From NCBI RefSeq assembly GCF_019703835.1, contig NZ_AP023055.1, positions 868,001 to 932,000 on the forward strand: DNA of 64,000 bases, written 5' to 3'. Below the pieces are notes generated by a model that worked only from the letters and a program-made list of their open reading frames with translations, was not told the origin of the DNA and searched no databases. Of this stretch, positions 1 to 9,275 are shown piece by piece (within the stretch, counting starts at the first letter, position 1; every line of letters starts with the position of its first letter). Position numbers and translations under genes: made by a program. Source of the DNA: Thaumasiovibrio subtropicus. Its GTDB lineage: Bacteria; Pseudomonadota; Gammaproteobacteria; Enterobacterales; Vibrionaceae.

Positions 1-19
1 GTTCAATCTAGGAGATACC

Positions 20-535
20 ATGTACACCACTTGTACACGTGAAGAAGCAAAGCAAAAAGTCGCAGCACTGATTGAAGAAAACGCTGGCATGTCAATTCCT
101 GACATGGCAGAAAACATTGGGCTAAAAGAAGCCGAAGTGACACTCGTGATGCCATCTGAAATGGTCACTGCGGTAGAGGGTAAACACGCTGAAGCCATCC
201 TGACTCAATTACCTGAATGGGGTAAGGTAACTACGATCATTGTTTCTTTTGGCTCTATCTTTGAAATTAAAGGTACCTTTCCAAAAGGAAAAACAAATCA
301 TGGCTATTACAATTTATTAAGTCGCGAAGGATTAAACGGTCACCTTAGACTTGATTTAATTACGGATATTGCATTTGTTAGTAAGCCTTTTCACGGCATG
401 GAGACCCATCAAATTACTTTCTTTAATGCACAAGGCGAGTGTGTTTTTAAAGTCTACCTTGGTCGCGACAAAGCACGTAACCTTATTCCCGAACAAGTTG
501 AAAAGTTCCATGCAATGAAAAAGGAATTCGCATGA
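20..535 (+). CDS. hutX: HutX, cytosolic haem carrier
   Basis: 171-residue protein that matches HutX, the cytosolic haem-binding partner that hands haem to HutZ after TonB-dependent uptake. The sequence has the family's N-terminal helical part (about 1-50, TREEAKQKVAALIEENAGMS) followed by a beta-rich haem-utilisation domain (about 55-170, with GHLRLDLI and VFKVYLGRD). Length is normal. The ATG follows AGGAGATACC, a good ribosome site. It overlaps hutZ by four bases (ATGA), so the two are translationally coupled. In Vibrio the radical-SAM gene hutW usually precedes hutX and probably lies just outside the window. Iron/Fur control is expected from the family, but the promoter is not in view. Confidence 0.93.
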   Translation: MYTTCTREEAKQKVAALIEENAGMSIPDMAENIGLKEAEVTLVMPSEMVTAVEGKHAEAILTQLPEWGKVTTIIVSFGSIFEIKGTFPKGKTNHGYYNLLSREGLNGHLRLDLITDIAFVSKPFHGMETHQITFFNAQGECVFKVYLGRDKARNLIPEQVEKFHAMKKEFA

Positions 536-1068
536 ACCCTGAAGTGAAACAAGCGCGCTTAGAAAGTCGTTTAGTCCCTGAAATGCAAGAATTTCGCGAT
601 AATTGCTTGACGTTGCAACTGGCAACTATTGGGAAAAATGGTCTTCCTAGCGCGAGTTATGCCCCTTTCGCCTTTGATGAAGCGGGCTTTTACATCTTGG
701 TGAGTGATCTTGCGGCGCACGGTCAAAATCTAAAACATAACAAAAGCTTGTCGATCATGATGATTGATGACGAGCAAGACGCAAAGAGTATTTTTGCCCG
801 TCGCCGATTGTCTTTTGATACCGCCGCGCAGCTTATTGAACGCGACACCCCAGCGTGGGCCGCAGGCATTCAAACGCTGACAAATCGCTTTGGCGAGATG
901 ATAGATAATCTAAGCAACCTGGGTGATTTTCGACTTTACTTGTTAACGCCTGAAAAAGGCCGTTATGTAAAGGGCTTTGGTAAAGCGTTTGATGTCACAG
1001 GTTTTGAAATGGTAGATATTGTTCATCTCAATGAAGGTCATGTTAAAAACATGAAAGAAGATATCTAA
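532..1068 (+). CDS. hutZ: HutZ, haem-degrading enzyme
   Basis: 178-residue member of the HugZ/HutZ family (split-barrel, pyridoxamine-oxidase-like fold) that opens the haem ring in the cytosol and releases iron. Counting along the protein puts a histidine at residue 170 (LNEGHVKNM) and an aspartate at 132 (GDFRL), the same numbers as the axial haem ligand and its hydrogen-bond partner known in Vibrio cholerae HutZ. These residues are seen in the sequence; their role is from the family. It is coupled to hutX by an ATGA overlap. A weak hairpin follows the gene. Confidence 0.93.
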   Translation: MNPEVKQARLESRLVPEMQEFRDNCLTLQLATIGKNGLPSASYAPFAFDEAGFYILVSDLAAHGQNLKHNKSLSIMMIDDEQDAKSIFARRRLSFDTAAQLIERDTPAWAAGIQTLTNRFGEMIDNLSNLGDFRLYLLTPEKGRYVKGFGKAFDVTGFEMVDIVHLNEGHVKNMKEDI

Positions 1069-1103
1069 TATTTTCAAATTAGATATTCGGTAAATGAAAA
1101 GCT

Positions 1104-1138
1104 CCCTCTAACAGCGCAAGTGTATTGAGGGGGTTTAA
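1104..1138 (+). terminator. possible hutXZ terminator
   Basis: A CCCTC...GAGGG stem with an inner ACA/TGT pairing and a large loop is followed by GGTTTAATTT. The stem is interrupted, so this is a weak terminator candidate. Confidence 0.35.
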
Positions 1139-1170
1139 TTTCCGCTACACGCGTTTAGCTTGCAGCTGCG

Positions 1171-1186
1171 CTGAAATATATTTCAG
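1171..1186. promoter_or_regulatory. perfect 16-bp palindrome upstream of hutA
   Basis: CTGAAATATATTTCAG is its own reverse complement and lies about 118 bases before the hutA start in an otherwise non-coding gap (1069-1303). It does not match the Fur consensus well. It may be an operator of another regulator or a promoter-overlapping dyad. Confidence 0.4.
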
Positions 1187-1303
1187 TTGTATTTCTTAAG
1201 ACTATTTGTACTCGAGCACCTAAAGATGGTTTGAATGTGCTTGTGAGTTGCGTGTGGTTTTAAGAAATAGGCTTCACTTAATTTAAAATTCTGGGGAAAT
1301 AAA

Positions 1304-3439
1304 ATGAAACTTTCAAAAGTAGCAGTATTAGTCAGTATTGCCTGTACGCCATTGGCAAATGCTGAAGAGGTTTTTACTTTTGACGAGGTTGTCGTTTCAG
1401 CGACACGAACCGAACAGGAAGTTCGCGATGTTGCCGCTTCTGTGTCGACTTTATCGAGCGATGATATGGCCAAGACGATGTCTTCGGACCTGCAACACGC
1501 CTTAAAATCTCAACCCGGTGTGAGCATGGAAGGCCAAGGTCGATTTGGCTTATCCGGGTTTAACATCCGTGGTCGAGAAGACAACTATGTCAAGGTATTG
1601 GTGGATGGCGTTCAGCAGGCGAGTATCTATAACCCCGGTGCCGACCAAATGCGTAAGTATCAGGGTATGTTTGAGATGGATACCTTGACCAGCGTCGAAA
1701 TCAACAAAGGTCCTGTATCAAGCTTGTATGGCTCTGATGCCTTAGCAGGACTGGTTGTGATGCGAACCAAGAACCCGAGTGATTTTCTGGCAGAGACGGG
1801 TGACGATACCTACGCAGGTTTTTCTGCGGGCTACACCAGTGCGAACGACGCCTTTAAAACCACGGTTACCATTGCTAATCGCACAGGGGACTGGGAATCT
1901 TTGATCATGTATACCAAACGTGATGGTCATGAAACCCAAACTCACAGCAGTGGCGCTGATATCCTCGGCCGCGAGCGTGGTCAGGCAGACCCATTTGATA
2001 TTAAGCAAGATAACTTTCTGGGTAAGCTCTTTTACCAAGTGAACGACGATCACCGCATTGGCTTCACGGCTGAACGCTTCAATCGTACAGCGCAAGGCGA
2101 CCTGCTTCATAACGAAGGCTATGAGATGATGCCGGGTTATCTTTACACTCAGAATCGAGCAGATGACGAGGATACTCGCACGCGGTTTAGCCTTGAGCAT
2201 GAGTGGCAAGTGAATCACAAGCTGGTTGATGATCTCGAATGGCTACTCGCGTGGCAACAGAGTGAATCGTTCCACAAAAACTACGATCACACACCTATGA
2301 TGGGTTACCGAAATCGGGAGCGTAATGGCACTGACGAATCCACTCAGTTTGATGTAAAGCTATTTAAAGGCTTCGAAAAAGGCAATACTTACCACGAGTT
2401 TAGCTATGGTGCGAGCTACTTGGTGAACCAGTTTGAGCTCGATTACACTAACTTCATGTTTAAAGATGGCTCTGTTGTTGATGCAACGCCAGAAGTACCG
2501 AATGCAAAATCGAAGACCTGGGGCATCTACGCCCAAGATCAAATCTTCCTATTGGATGATCAGTTAGTCTTCACGCTTGGCGGGCGCTACGACTCGTTTG
2601 AAGCCAGACCAAACCATGGTTCACAATACCCGAAAGCAAGCAACGATGCCTTTACCGGCCGTGTCGGTGCGGTTTATCACTGGACTGATAATTTCAGTAC
2701 CTATGGTCAGATCAGCCAAGGGTTTAAAGCGCCAACGATTCAAGATTTGTACTACGAGTACTCAATGGGTGTTGAGTTGATGCCAAACCCAGATCTGAAA
2801 GCAGAAGAGAGCATTGCTTATGAGATCGGTACGCGTTGGGCGCACCGTTATGGTCGTTTAGAACTATCGGCATTCTACAATGATTACAAAAACTTCATCG
2901 AAGATCAGAATACGGGCGACTTAACTGAAGATGGCCGTGAAATCTGGACAAAAGTGAACGTTGCCAAGTCAAGAATCTATGGTGCCGAGTTCAGTACGCA
3001 CACTGACCTGAATCGTTTAGTGTCTGCGCCTGCAGGGACATATTTTGACTTCTCTCTGGCGTATGCTGACGGTAAAGACAAAGAAACTGGCGATGCCATT
3101 GATAGCGTAGCGCCATTAACGTCCTACTTTGCGCTAGGTTATGATGCACCGAAAGGGGATTGGGGAAGCCGCGTGTCTGTTGAAGCGGTACAGGGTAAAG
3201 AGGGCAGTGATTGGTCTGATGCCGATAACCTGAAAGCACCGGGTTACGCGGTCACAGATATCACGGCTTATTATAAACCATCACAAGCGATGACGTTGCG
3301 CGCAGGCCTGTTTAACGCTTTTGATAAGAAGTACTGGCATTACACTGACCTCAGCGGTGCAGACAATGAGACACAAGGTATTGATCGCCGTACTCAACCA
3401 GGCCGCAATTGGGGTGTCGAGTTCGATTACGAATTCTAA
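1304..3439 (+). CDS. hutA: TonB-dependent haem/haemoglobin receptor, HutA type
   Basis: 711-residue outer-membrane receptor that imports haem using TonB energy. A signal peptide (about 1-20, ending TPLANA) is followed by a TonB box (EVVVSA, about 28-33), a plug domain (about 40-150, GFNIRGREDNYVKVLVDGVQ) and a 22-strand-type barrel ending in a C-terminal aromatic (VEFDYEF). The FKAP and NPDL motifs near residues 475-500 correspond to the FRAP/NPNL boxes of haem receptors. The gene sits next to hutXZ, which fits one haem pathway from surface to degradation. It has its own upstream gap, so it is probably transcribed separately. HutR-type paralogues exist, so the exact symbol is inferred. Confidence 0.85.
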   Translation: MKLSKVAVLVSIACTPLANAEEVFTFDEVVVSATRTEQEVRDVAASVSTLSSDDMAKTMSSDLQHALKSQPGVSMEGQGRFGLSGFNIRGREDNYVKVLVDGVQQASIYNPGADQMRKYQGMFEMDTLTSVEINKGPVSSLYGSDALAGLVVMRTKNPSDFLAETGDDTYAGFSAGYTSANDAFKTTVTIANRTGDWESLIMYTKRDGHETQTHSSGADILGRERGQADPFDIKQDNFLGKLFYQVNDDHRIGFTAERFNRTAQGDLLHNEGYEMMPGYLYTQNRADDEDTRTRFSLEHEWQVNHKLVDDLEWLLAWQQSESFHKNYDHTPMMGYRNRERNGTDESTQFDVKLFKGFEKGNTYHEFSYGASYLVNQFELDYTNFMFKDGSVVDATPEVPNAKSKTWGIYAQDQIFLLDDQLVFTLGGRYDSFEARPNHGSQYPKASNDAFTGRVGAVYHWTDNFSTYGQISQGFKAPTIQDLYYEYSMGVELMPNPDLKAEESIAYEIGTRWAHRYGRLELSAFYNDYKNFIEDQNTGDLTEDGREIWTKVNVAKSRIYGAEFSTHTDLNRLVSAPAGTYFDFSLAYADGKDKETGDAIDSVAPLTSYFALGYDAPKGDWGSRVSVEAVQGKEGSDWSDADNLKAPGYAVTDITAYYKPSQAMTLRAGLFNAFDKKYWHYTDLSGADNETQGIDRRTQPGRNWGVEFDYEF

Positions 3440-3481
3440 TCATTTGAGTTATCATAACGCTATACGCTCAGTATAGAGAAA

Positions 3482-3514
3482 AGCCCTTCCGATCTTCGGA
3501 AGGGCTGTTTTAGT
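3482..3514 (+). terminator. hutA terminator
   Basis: Strong hairpin: 11-bp stem AGCCCTTCCGA / TCGGAAGGGCT with a TCT loop, followed by a GTTTTAGTTTT tract. It lies between hutA and the ABC exporter. Confidence 0.85.
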
Positions 3515-3530
3515 TTTATAGGAGACGCTG

Positions 3531-5330
3531 GTGAGCAGTGCTGTATTAACCAAGTTATCTACCCGTTGGATCTATAACGAGGCCATGAAAAATAAAAAGC
3601 GCCTTGTCTTCGCCAATGTTATTGCCTTGTTGGCGACCATGATCAGTGTACCTATTCCTATGTTGTTGCCGTTAATGGTAGACGAAGTGTTACTCGAAAA
3701 ACCGGCGACCGGGGTAGGCATGATGAATGCGGTGTTGCCAGAAGCATGGCACCTGCCCATGGTGTATATCGGGTTTGCCTTGTTCATGATCATCGCGATG
3801 CGTGCTTCAAGTGCGGCGTTGAATATCTTACAGAGTCGACAGTTTACCTTGGTCGCTAAGTCAATTACCTGTCTCATTCGACAGCAATTACTCGATAAGC
3901 TTGGTCGCGTGAGCATGCAGCAGTACGAAGAGAAAGGCAGTGGCGGCATTACGGCACACCTTGTGACTGACATAGAAACCATCGATAAGTTTATTGGTGA
4001 TACCTTGAGTCGGGTCGTTGTCGGTGTGCTGACCATTATCGGGATTGGCGGTATCTTGTTGTGGCTTGATTGGCGATTAGGCCTGTTCATCTTGTTACTT
4101 AACCCTGTCATAGTGTTTCTTTCTAAGCGATTGGGCCGACGCGTTAAGCATCTCAAGAAACGTGAAAACCAGTCGTTTGAGCGTTTTCAACAACGGTTAG
4201 TCGAAACGCTTGAAGGCTTATACCAGCTGCGTGCCGCGAATCGTGAACGTGACTACCTAACCTCGTTAAAACAAGATGCAGAAGGCATTCGCCGCGATGC
4301 CGATCAGTTTGCCTGGCAGTCTGAAGCCGCGAATCGGCTCTCTTTCTTGATGTTCATTATTGGCTTTGAGATCTTCCGCGCCGCGACCATGATCATGGTG
4401 CTGGTGAGCGATATGACAATTGGCCAAACGTTCGCAGTGTTTGGTTACTTATGGTTTATGCTCTCCCCGGTTCAGGAACTGCTGGGCATTCAATATGCGT
4501 GGTATGGCGCTTCTGCTGCGATTGGCCGCCTCAATACCTTGTTAGCGTTGGAAGAAGAGCAGCGACCCGTCGCGACAGTTAACCCCTTCACCGCCGACCA
4601 ACCCGTTGATATTGTGTTTAAAAATATCGATTTTGCTTACAACACAGAACGTAAAGTCTTGAATGGCCTTAATCTGCATGTGCCTGCGGGTAAGCGCGTT
4701 GCTTTGGTGGGTGCATCGGGGGGCGGTAAGTCGACCTTGATTCAGCTGTTAATGGGCATCTATCAAAAGGATGACGGTGATATTCTTATTAATGGTGAAA
4801 CGATCGAAAACGTTAGCTATGAAGCGCTGCGCGATAAGATGGCGGTGGTATTGCAACAACCAATCCTCTTTAACGATACGCTAAGGCAAAATCTGACGCT
4901 GGGCGATGAGCAATACAGTGATGATGACCTCTGGCAAGCGTTACGCGTTGCCCAGCTTTCAGATGTCACCGAAAAGCTGTCGCAAGGGTTAGAATCGCAA
5001 TTAGGTCGTCAAGGCTTAAGGTTGTCTGGAGGCCAGCGTCAGCGATTAGCGATTGCACGTATGGTGCTCACCAACCCTGACATCGTGATTCTTGATGAAG
5101 CAACCTCAGCGCTGGATACCAAAACCGAAGCCGCGCTGCACAAGGCGCTGAATGAGTTTTTAGCCAACCGAACCACATTGATCGTTGCGCATCGCCTTTC
5201 AGCTGTGAAGCAAGCTGATCTCATCTATGTACTTGAAGATGGAAAGGTGAGTCAGTCGGGCAGCCATAAAGAGTTAGTCAAAGAAGAAGGGCTCTACCAA
5301 ACTTTGTACGGACAACTCCAAGCGAGTTAA
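3531..5330 (+). CDS. ABC exporter, fused membrane and ATPase domains
   Basis: 599-residue half-transporter of the type I exporter (MsbA/multidrug) family. Residues about 20-310 form the six-helix membrane domain (for example GVLTIIGIGGILLWL and GLFILLLNPVIVFL). The ATPase domain carries Walker A GASGGGKST (about 393), the signature LSGGQRQRLAIAR (about 497) and Walker B IVILDEATSALD (about 517). It starts at GTG, supported by AGGAGACGCTG just upstream. It should work as a homodimer in the inner membrane. The substrate cannot be read from the sequence; the position next to hutA could suggest haem or toxic-compound export, but a terminator separates them. Confidence 0.88.
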   Translation: MSSAVLTKLSTRWIYNEAMKNKKRLVFANVIALLATMISVPIPMLLPLMVDEVLLEKPATGVGMMNAVLPEAWHLPMVYIGFALFMIIAMRASSAALNILQSRQFTLVAKSITCLIRQQLLDKLGRVSMQQYEEKGSGGITAHLVTDIETIDKFIGDTLSRVVVGVLTIIGIGGILLWLDWRLGLFILLLNPVIVFLSKRLGRRVKHLKKRENQSFERFQQRLVETLEGLYQLRAANRERDYLTSLKQDAEGIRRDADQFAWQSEAANRLSFLMFIIGFEIFRAATMIMVLVSDMTIGQTFAVFGYLWFMLSPVQELLGIQYAWYGASAAIGRLNTLLALEEEQRPVATVNPFTADQPVDIVFKNIDFAYNTERKVLNGLNLHVPAGKRVALVGASGGGKSTLIQLLMGIYQKDDGDILINGETIENVSYEALRDKMAVVLQQPILFNDTLRQNLTLGDEQYSDDDLWQALRVAQLSDVTEKLSQGLESQLGRQGLRLSGGQRQRLAIARMVLTNPDIVILDEATSALDTKTEAALHKALNEFLANRTTLIVAHRLSAVKQADLIYVLEDGKVSQSGSHKELVKEEGLYQTLYGQLQAS

Positions 5331-5351
5331 GTCAGGGTGTTATACCTAATA

Positions 5352-5381
5352 AAAAACGGCAAGCGAACGCTTGCCGTTTTT
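5352..5381. terminator. bidirectional terminator
   Basis: A perfect 14-bp stem AAAAACGGCAAGCG / CGCTTGCCGTTTTT with an AA loop lies between two converging genes, giving a T-run on both strands. Confidence 0.88.
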
Positions 5382-5397
5382 AATGGTATCAGGTTGC

Positions 5398-6405
5398 TTA
5401 CTGTGAGAAGTTGAGCTCGCCCATTGAAGATTCAGTCAATGAAACGCGGAATGATTGCCCCATAAGTTCATAAACGTTAAATCGGACAGTGTTCCAACTT
5501 TCACCGAAGTTATATTCAAATACACTGTCACCGGTTTCAAGGCTTTGCGACAGGGTCCATTCAGTGGCATAGCCTGTCATGCCTTGTCCAAAGTCCATGT
5601 ATGGTGCATCTGCAGGTACACGGTAAGGGACAGTTGAAAGTTTCATCATGCCATTGAAGTGGCTGCTTGGTTCATCCAGCCAGTTCAAAAAGTAGCTAGC
5701 ATGGACAAAACGGCTACGTGAAGCACTGTTACCGTTAGAGCCATACGGTAGGTTGCGGTCGGCACCTTCCCATGACGGCTTGACCTCTTTAAGGTTATCG
5801 ATGTGTTCTTGCAATGAAGGATCATTGGTCATCACTGCAGCTTCTTCGCCACGATAGATTTTTAGGCCATCAGGATCCATCTCAATGACGGCTCGGTCGC
5901 CACTTTTATCTGTGATTGACCAATGTAAAACAATATCTGCAGGCATACCTTCAAGAGCAAGGTAACCATAGTCGAGATCAGGAATTGCAGTCACGGCTTC
6001 TTCCACCGAACCGTATTGGGTAAGAATGTACTCACTAAAGGTAAGTTGAGATATTTGGGTCTCTTTTGATACTTGCTCCATCGTCATTGGGCGGTAGTAC
6101 AACGTGTTAATTTGTAACCCAGCGCTATTGACGCCATCGTGCACTAGCTCCAGTCCGTAGGGAAGTACCGCAACTGCGTCGTACTTAACGGTATACTCAA
6201 CACCTGCACCGGGTCCTTGGATAAGCCGCTTTTCACCTTTGACGATGCCGCCAAGATCAGGATTTGTTGCTTCCATCCAATCATTAGTCCGAGAAGTGAT
6301 CGTACCATGTGATTCTGTGTTCCATGCGATAGAAGTACAAGCATGGGCTGCGCTAGCGGAGAGACCAGCCATAAGAAGACCAAAAGCGATAGGTTTAAGA
6401 TTCAT
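5398..6405 (-). CDS. choloylglycine hydrolase family protein (penicillin V acylase / bile-salt hydrolase-like)
   Basis: Ntn-hydrolase that cleaves linear amide C-N bonds. I place the start at the ATG at 6405 (GGAATAACAAT upstream), which gives a signal peptide MNLKPIAFGLLMAGLSASAAHA; the longer frame to 6468 adds 21 unlikely residues. Signal peptidase cleavage after AHA would expose Cys as the new N-terminus, as the family's nucleophile requires. Counting from that Cys, Arg17 and Asp20 (SRTND) fall at family catalytic positions, and TNDP and the later NSASRSRF supply the Asn and Arg expected further on. It is periplasmic. Substrate (bile salt, penicillin V, N-acyl homoserine lactone or other acyl-amide) is not decided by sequence. 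Confidence 0.85.
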   Translation of the reverse strand: MNLKPIAFGLLMAGLSASAAHACTSIAWNTESHGTITSRTNDWMEATNPDLGGIVKGEKRLIQGPGAGVEYTVKYDAVAVLPYGLELVHDGVNSAGLQINTLYYRPMTMEQVSKETQISQLTFSEYILTQYGSVEEAVTAIPDLDYGYLALEGMPADIVLHWSITDKSGDRAVIEMDPDGLKIYRGEEAAVMTNDPSLQEHIDNLKEVKPSWEGADRNLPYGSNGNSASRSRFVHASYFLNWLDEPSSHFNGMMKLSTVPYRVPADAPYMDFGQGMTGYATEWTLSQSLETGDSVFEYNFGESWNTVRFNVYELMGQSFRVSLTESSMGELNFSQ

Positions 6406-6492
6406 ATTGTTATTCCACGTAGTGATTGGGTACGCGGAAAAGAGTAATTCGTCTAAGAGAAAATCCAAACTCGCTATGTGATGATTAGATCC

Positions 6493-7386
6493 TCATACAG
6501 ATTCGAGTGTCGGCGCAAATGCTTTAAACTGTTCAAGGATAAAGCTGGCGACGGGGCCCATCATTTTTGACGCTTGCCAAGACACAACGGGAAACCTTAG
6601 CGTTCCTTGTAGCGCTTGAATATCCATCTGAATTAAGTCACCGTTGTTGATCGCTTCGATGACAGCATGGCGAGGAAGGATTGCCCAACCTTCGCCGTTA
6701 ATGAGCAGGGATGTCAGAATGCGCATTGAATCAAACTGTTGAATGTGATTTGAGGTGCAAATAGATCGGTCGATCCCACTGGAGTAAAAGTCAGTTAAGG
6801 TTAACTGGGGTAACTGTTGCAATGAAACCATACCTTGAGGTCGATGTAGCTCAACAAAGCTCGGACTTGCACAAAGGGTATAGGGCATACCTGCGATGTA
6901 ACTAAACTCTATCGACGTTACTGAGTTGCCATTCGGGCAGATAACCAGCGCAAGATCAGCTTGGTTTTGTTCTAACTTAGACAGAATCTGTTGATTATTG
7001 TCCTTTCGCCAGTGAACACGGACTTTGGGATAGTGTTTGTGCAATGCAATCATAGTCTTAACAATGACGCTGTCAGGCAGTTGCTCGGAATAGTAAACAT
7101 TCAGTTCTGTTTCGATACCTTTGGCTTGGTAAAGGCAGAGTTGCTCGAATGCGCTGGAAGCGACGGAGAGTGCTTTAGCCTGTTGATATAATGTCTCGCC
7201 TTGTAACGTCAGTGACGGATAACGGCCGCTTCTGTCAAACAGGGTCATGTTAGTTTCAATTTCGAGGTTACTGATGATCTGACCCAAGGTTGTTCTGTGC
7301 TTACCAAGCAACTTTCCAGCAGCGCTGAAAGATCCCGTGTCCGCGACTGCAACGAAAGCTTGTACTTGCTCATAACTTATCTTCAT
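6493..7386 (-). CDS. LysR-family transcription regulator
   Basis: 297 residues with an N-terminal winged helix-turn-helix (about 1-60: FVAVADTGSFSAAGKLLGKHRTTLGQIISNLE) and a LysR substrate-binding domain (about 90-290). It lies 87 bases upstream of the amidase gene on the same strand, so it may regulate or be co-transcribed with it, which is an inference from position. The inducer is unknown. Confidence 0.85.
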   Translation of the reverse strand: MKISYEQVQAFVAVADTGSFSAAGKLLGKHRTTLGQIISNLEIETNMTLFDRSGRYPSLTLQGETLYQQAKALSVASSAFEQLCLYQAKGIETELNVYYSEQLPDSVIVKTMIALHKHYPKVRVHWRKDNNQQILSKLEQNQADLALVICPNGNSVTSIEFSYIAGMPYTLCASPSFVELHRPQGMVSLQQLPQLTLTDFYSSGIDRSICTSNHIQQFDSMRILTSLLINGEGWAILPRHAVIEAINNGDLIQMDIQALQGTLRFPVVSWQASKMMGPVASFILEQFKAFAPTLESV

Positions 7387-7458
7387 ATTGCTGCTTTTCT
7401 TTCTTTATGAGGATCGAATAATCACAAGATAACACGAAGATGAGGTGGCTGAGTCTAT

Positions 7459-8607
7459 TCAACGAACACTGATTCGCTGTATGTTAACGGTGTCACAGTG
7501 GTTAAAGTGAGCAAAGGCATCGAGTTCTAGATGCAAGGCATCTAAAAAATCCGCTTGCTTGACGTGAGGTTCGATACAGAGGTGGATGAGGTTGAGGGTA
7601 GCGGCCTTTTTGTCGACTTTACAATCGGCGCGCGCCACCAATCGTCCATCCCATAATACCGGTAAACTGAAATAGCCAAACTGACGTTTCGCTGCTGGGA
7701 CATAGCACTCTATTTGATAATCGAAATCAAACAGTGCCAACGCGCGTTTGCGTTGTATGAGGAGGTTATCGAATGGCGACAATATTTTGGCTCGTTTTCG
7801 ATTGAGACGCGAGCCTAACCGAGCTAAAGCGTCACAACTGGCGTAGTAGTTTTCTCCTTCGACAGTGACTTCACAAATCTTCGCTTTATCCAGTAACGAT
7901 CTAACGGCATCGGAAACGGGTGTTTTTACGTCTTTCAATAGATAGCAGAACTGACCAAGTTGACCAATGCCGTGCGCTTTGAGATAGCGTAAGACGAGAT
8001 ACTCACCATATTCAAGCGGTGTTGGCAGACGCGTGTTGATCTCAGCGGGTAAAACGCGCTCAGTGAGATCGTACACCTTGTGGAACTGGCGTCGCTCGCT
8101 GATCATCAAATCGCCTTGCATAAACAGGGACTCGAGTGCCTGCTTGGTCGGTTTACTTCCCCAGCCTTGTACCGTTTTACGCTCTGATTCGAAATCCTTT
8201 GCCATCAAAGGACCCTCATCTTTAATGCGTTGATACACCTCGGCCATCAAGGCCGGGTTTTTCTTATACCAATGTTGCTGTTGGCCTGTTTTTAGTGCGT
8301 GCTTACGTGGCAGACTATAGCGATAGTCAGACATAGGGAGATACGCCGCTGCATGAGCCCAATATTCGAAGACGCGCTTGCTGGCAACGAGTTGATTGAG
8401 GTGTTGAGGCTTATAGCTGGGTGAACGAGACCAAAACACGTGATGATGGGCACGCTGAACGACGGAAATCGTGTCAATTTGGACGTAGCTCAACTGCGCT
8501 ATCACTGCATGTGCTTTATCGAGTGCCGCACCTTTGGGGAGAGAGCTCAATAAACCTTGGCTGAGCAGGGCGAGCTTTCTCGCCTGATGAAGGGAGAGAG
8601 ACAGCAT
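7459..8607 (-). CDS. YcaQ/AlkX-type winged-helix DNA glycosylase
   Basis: 382 residues of the HTH_42 (AlkZ/YcaQ) family: repeated winged-helix modules plus a beta-barrel. The catalytic loop shows QID at residues 43-45 (YVQIDTISVVQRAHHHVFWSR). QxD is the signature of the AlkX/YcaQ branch, which unhooks interstrand crosslinks and removes alkylated bases, whereas the AlkZ branch has QxQ. Length is close to the family norm (about 400). The gene stands alone on the minus strand, 20 bases after the small gene at 8628. Confidence 0.82.
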   Translation of the reverse strand: MLSLSLHQARKLALLSQGLLSSLPKGAALDKAHAVIAQLSYVQIDTISVVQRAHHHVFWSRSPSYKPQHLNQLVASKRVFEYWAHAAAYLPMSDYRYSLPRKHALKTGQQQHWYKKNPALMAEVYQRIKDEGPLMAKDFESERKTVQGWGSKPTKQALESLFMQGDLMISERRQFHKVYDLTERVLPAEINTRLPTPLEYGEYLVLRYLKAHGIGQLGQFCYLLKDVKTPVSDAVRSLLDKAKICEVTVEGENYYASCDALARLGSRLNRKRAKILSPFDNLLIQRKRALALFDFDYQIECYVPAAKRQFGYFSLPVLWDGRLVARADCKVDKKAATLNLIHLCIEPHVKQADFLDALHLELDAFAHFNHCDTVNIQRISVR

Positions 8608-8627
8608 AACAATCCATTAATAATAGG

Positions 8628-9056
8628 TTAAGGCTTCACTTGCGCATGCTTGAGATAGGCATGCAACTGGTCATTTTTGTATTCAATCGCAGAGTGAATA
8701 TTGCTTGTCTTGTTCGCGACAACACAGTGGGTGTAACGGTTTTCACCCTTGAATATCGTGACATGGAGTAAGCCGTCGGCGAGTTGCCAATGGCCTTCAG
8801 TATGAAAACGATCAAACAAGCGAAACTCATCTAGGGTCCCATTCGGGTGAAAGTGCAGTTCAGTGATGTAGCCAGCGGTGCAGGTTTTTATCCAAAGCGT
8901 GTTTGCGACGTCTTCGGTTGTCATTGCTCTTTTCGTTTTCAGCCAGGCGTTGAATGCTGGTGTCGACGCCAGCGCATTGGGAATATCGGTAAGATCAACA
9001 AGACGTTGATCACCAGTTTCACGAAGAAACAATTGAAGATGGATGTCAGTCGTCAT
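8628..9056 (-). CDS. conserved hypothetical protein, unknown function
   Basis: About 142 residues if it starts at the ATG at 9056 (MTTDIHLQLFLRETG). A longer open frame to 9176 adds 40 cysteine- and arginine-rich residues that look non-coding. No domain was recognised. The body is soluble, with alternating beta-like segments (GYITELHFHPNGTLDEFRLFDRFHTEGHWQL, in parts) that resemble a small beta-sheet protein. No signal peptide or membrane helix is seen. Upstream ribosome-site support is weak, so the start is uncertain. Confidence 0.55.
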   Translation of the reverse strand: MTTDIHLQLFLRETGDQRLVDLTDIPNALASTPAFNAWLKTKRAMTTEDVANTLWIKTCTAGYITELHFHPNGTLDEFRLFDRFHTEGHWQLADGLLHVTIFKGENRYTHCVVANKTSNIHSAIEYKNDQLHAYLKHAQVKP

Positions 9057-9275
9057 GGCGCACCGATACAAGCAAAAGTTGCATAGAGTATACCTGAGTC
9101 GGGTTTCACACCGGATACCGAATCGACACAATGTGATGGTCACCCAAGTTTGATTGCTTTCACCTATCGAATTCATAACTTCAAACGTTTTTATCTATCT
9201 ACGTTTCGGTAGTACATTAACTACATCAACACGACAGCGTGTTTAACCTAAAGAATTGATGATAGAGAGGCGATT

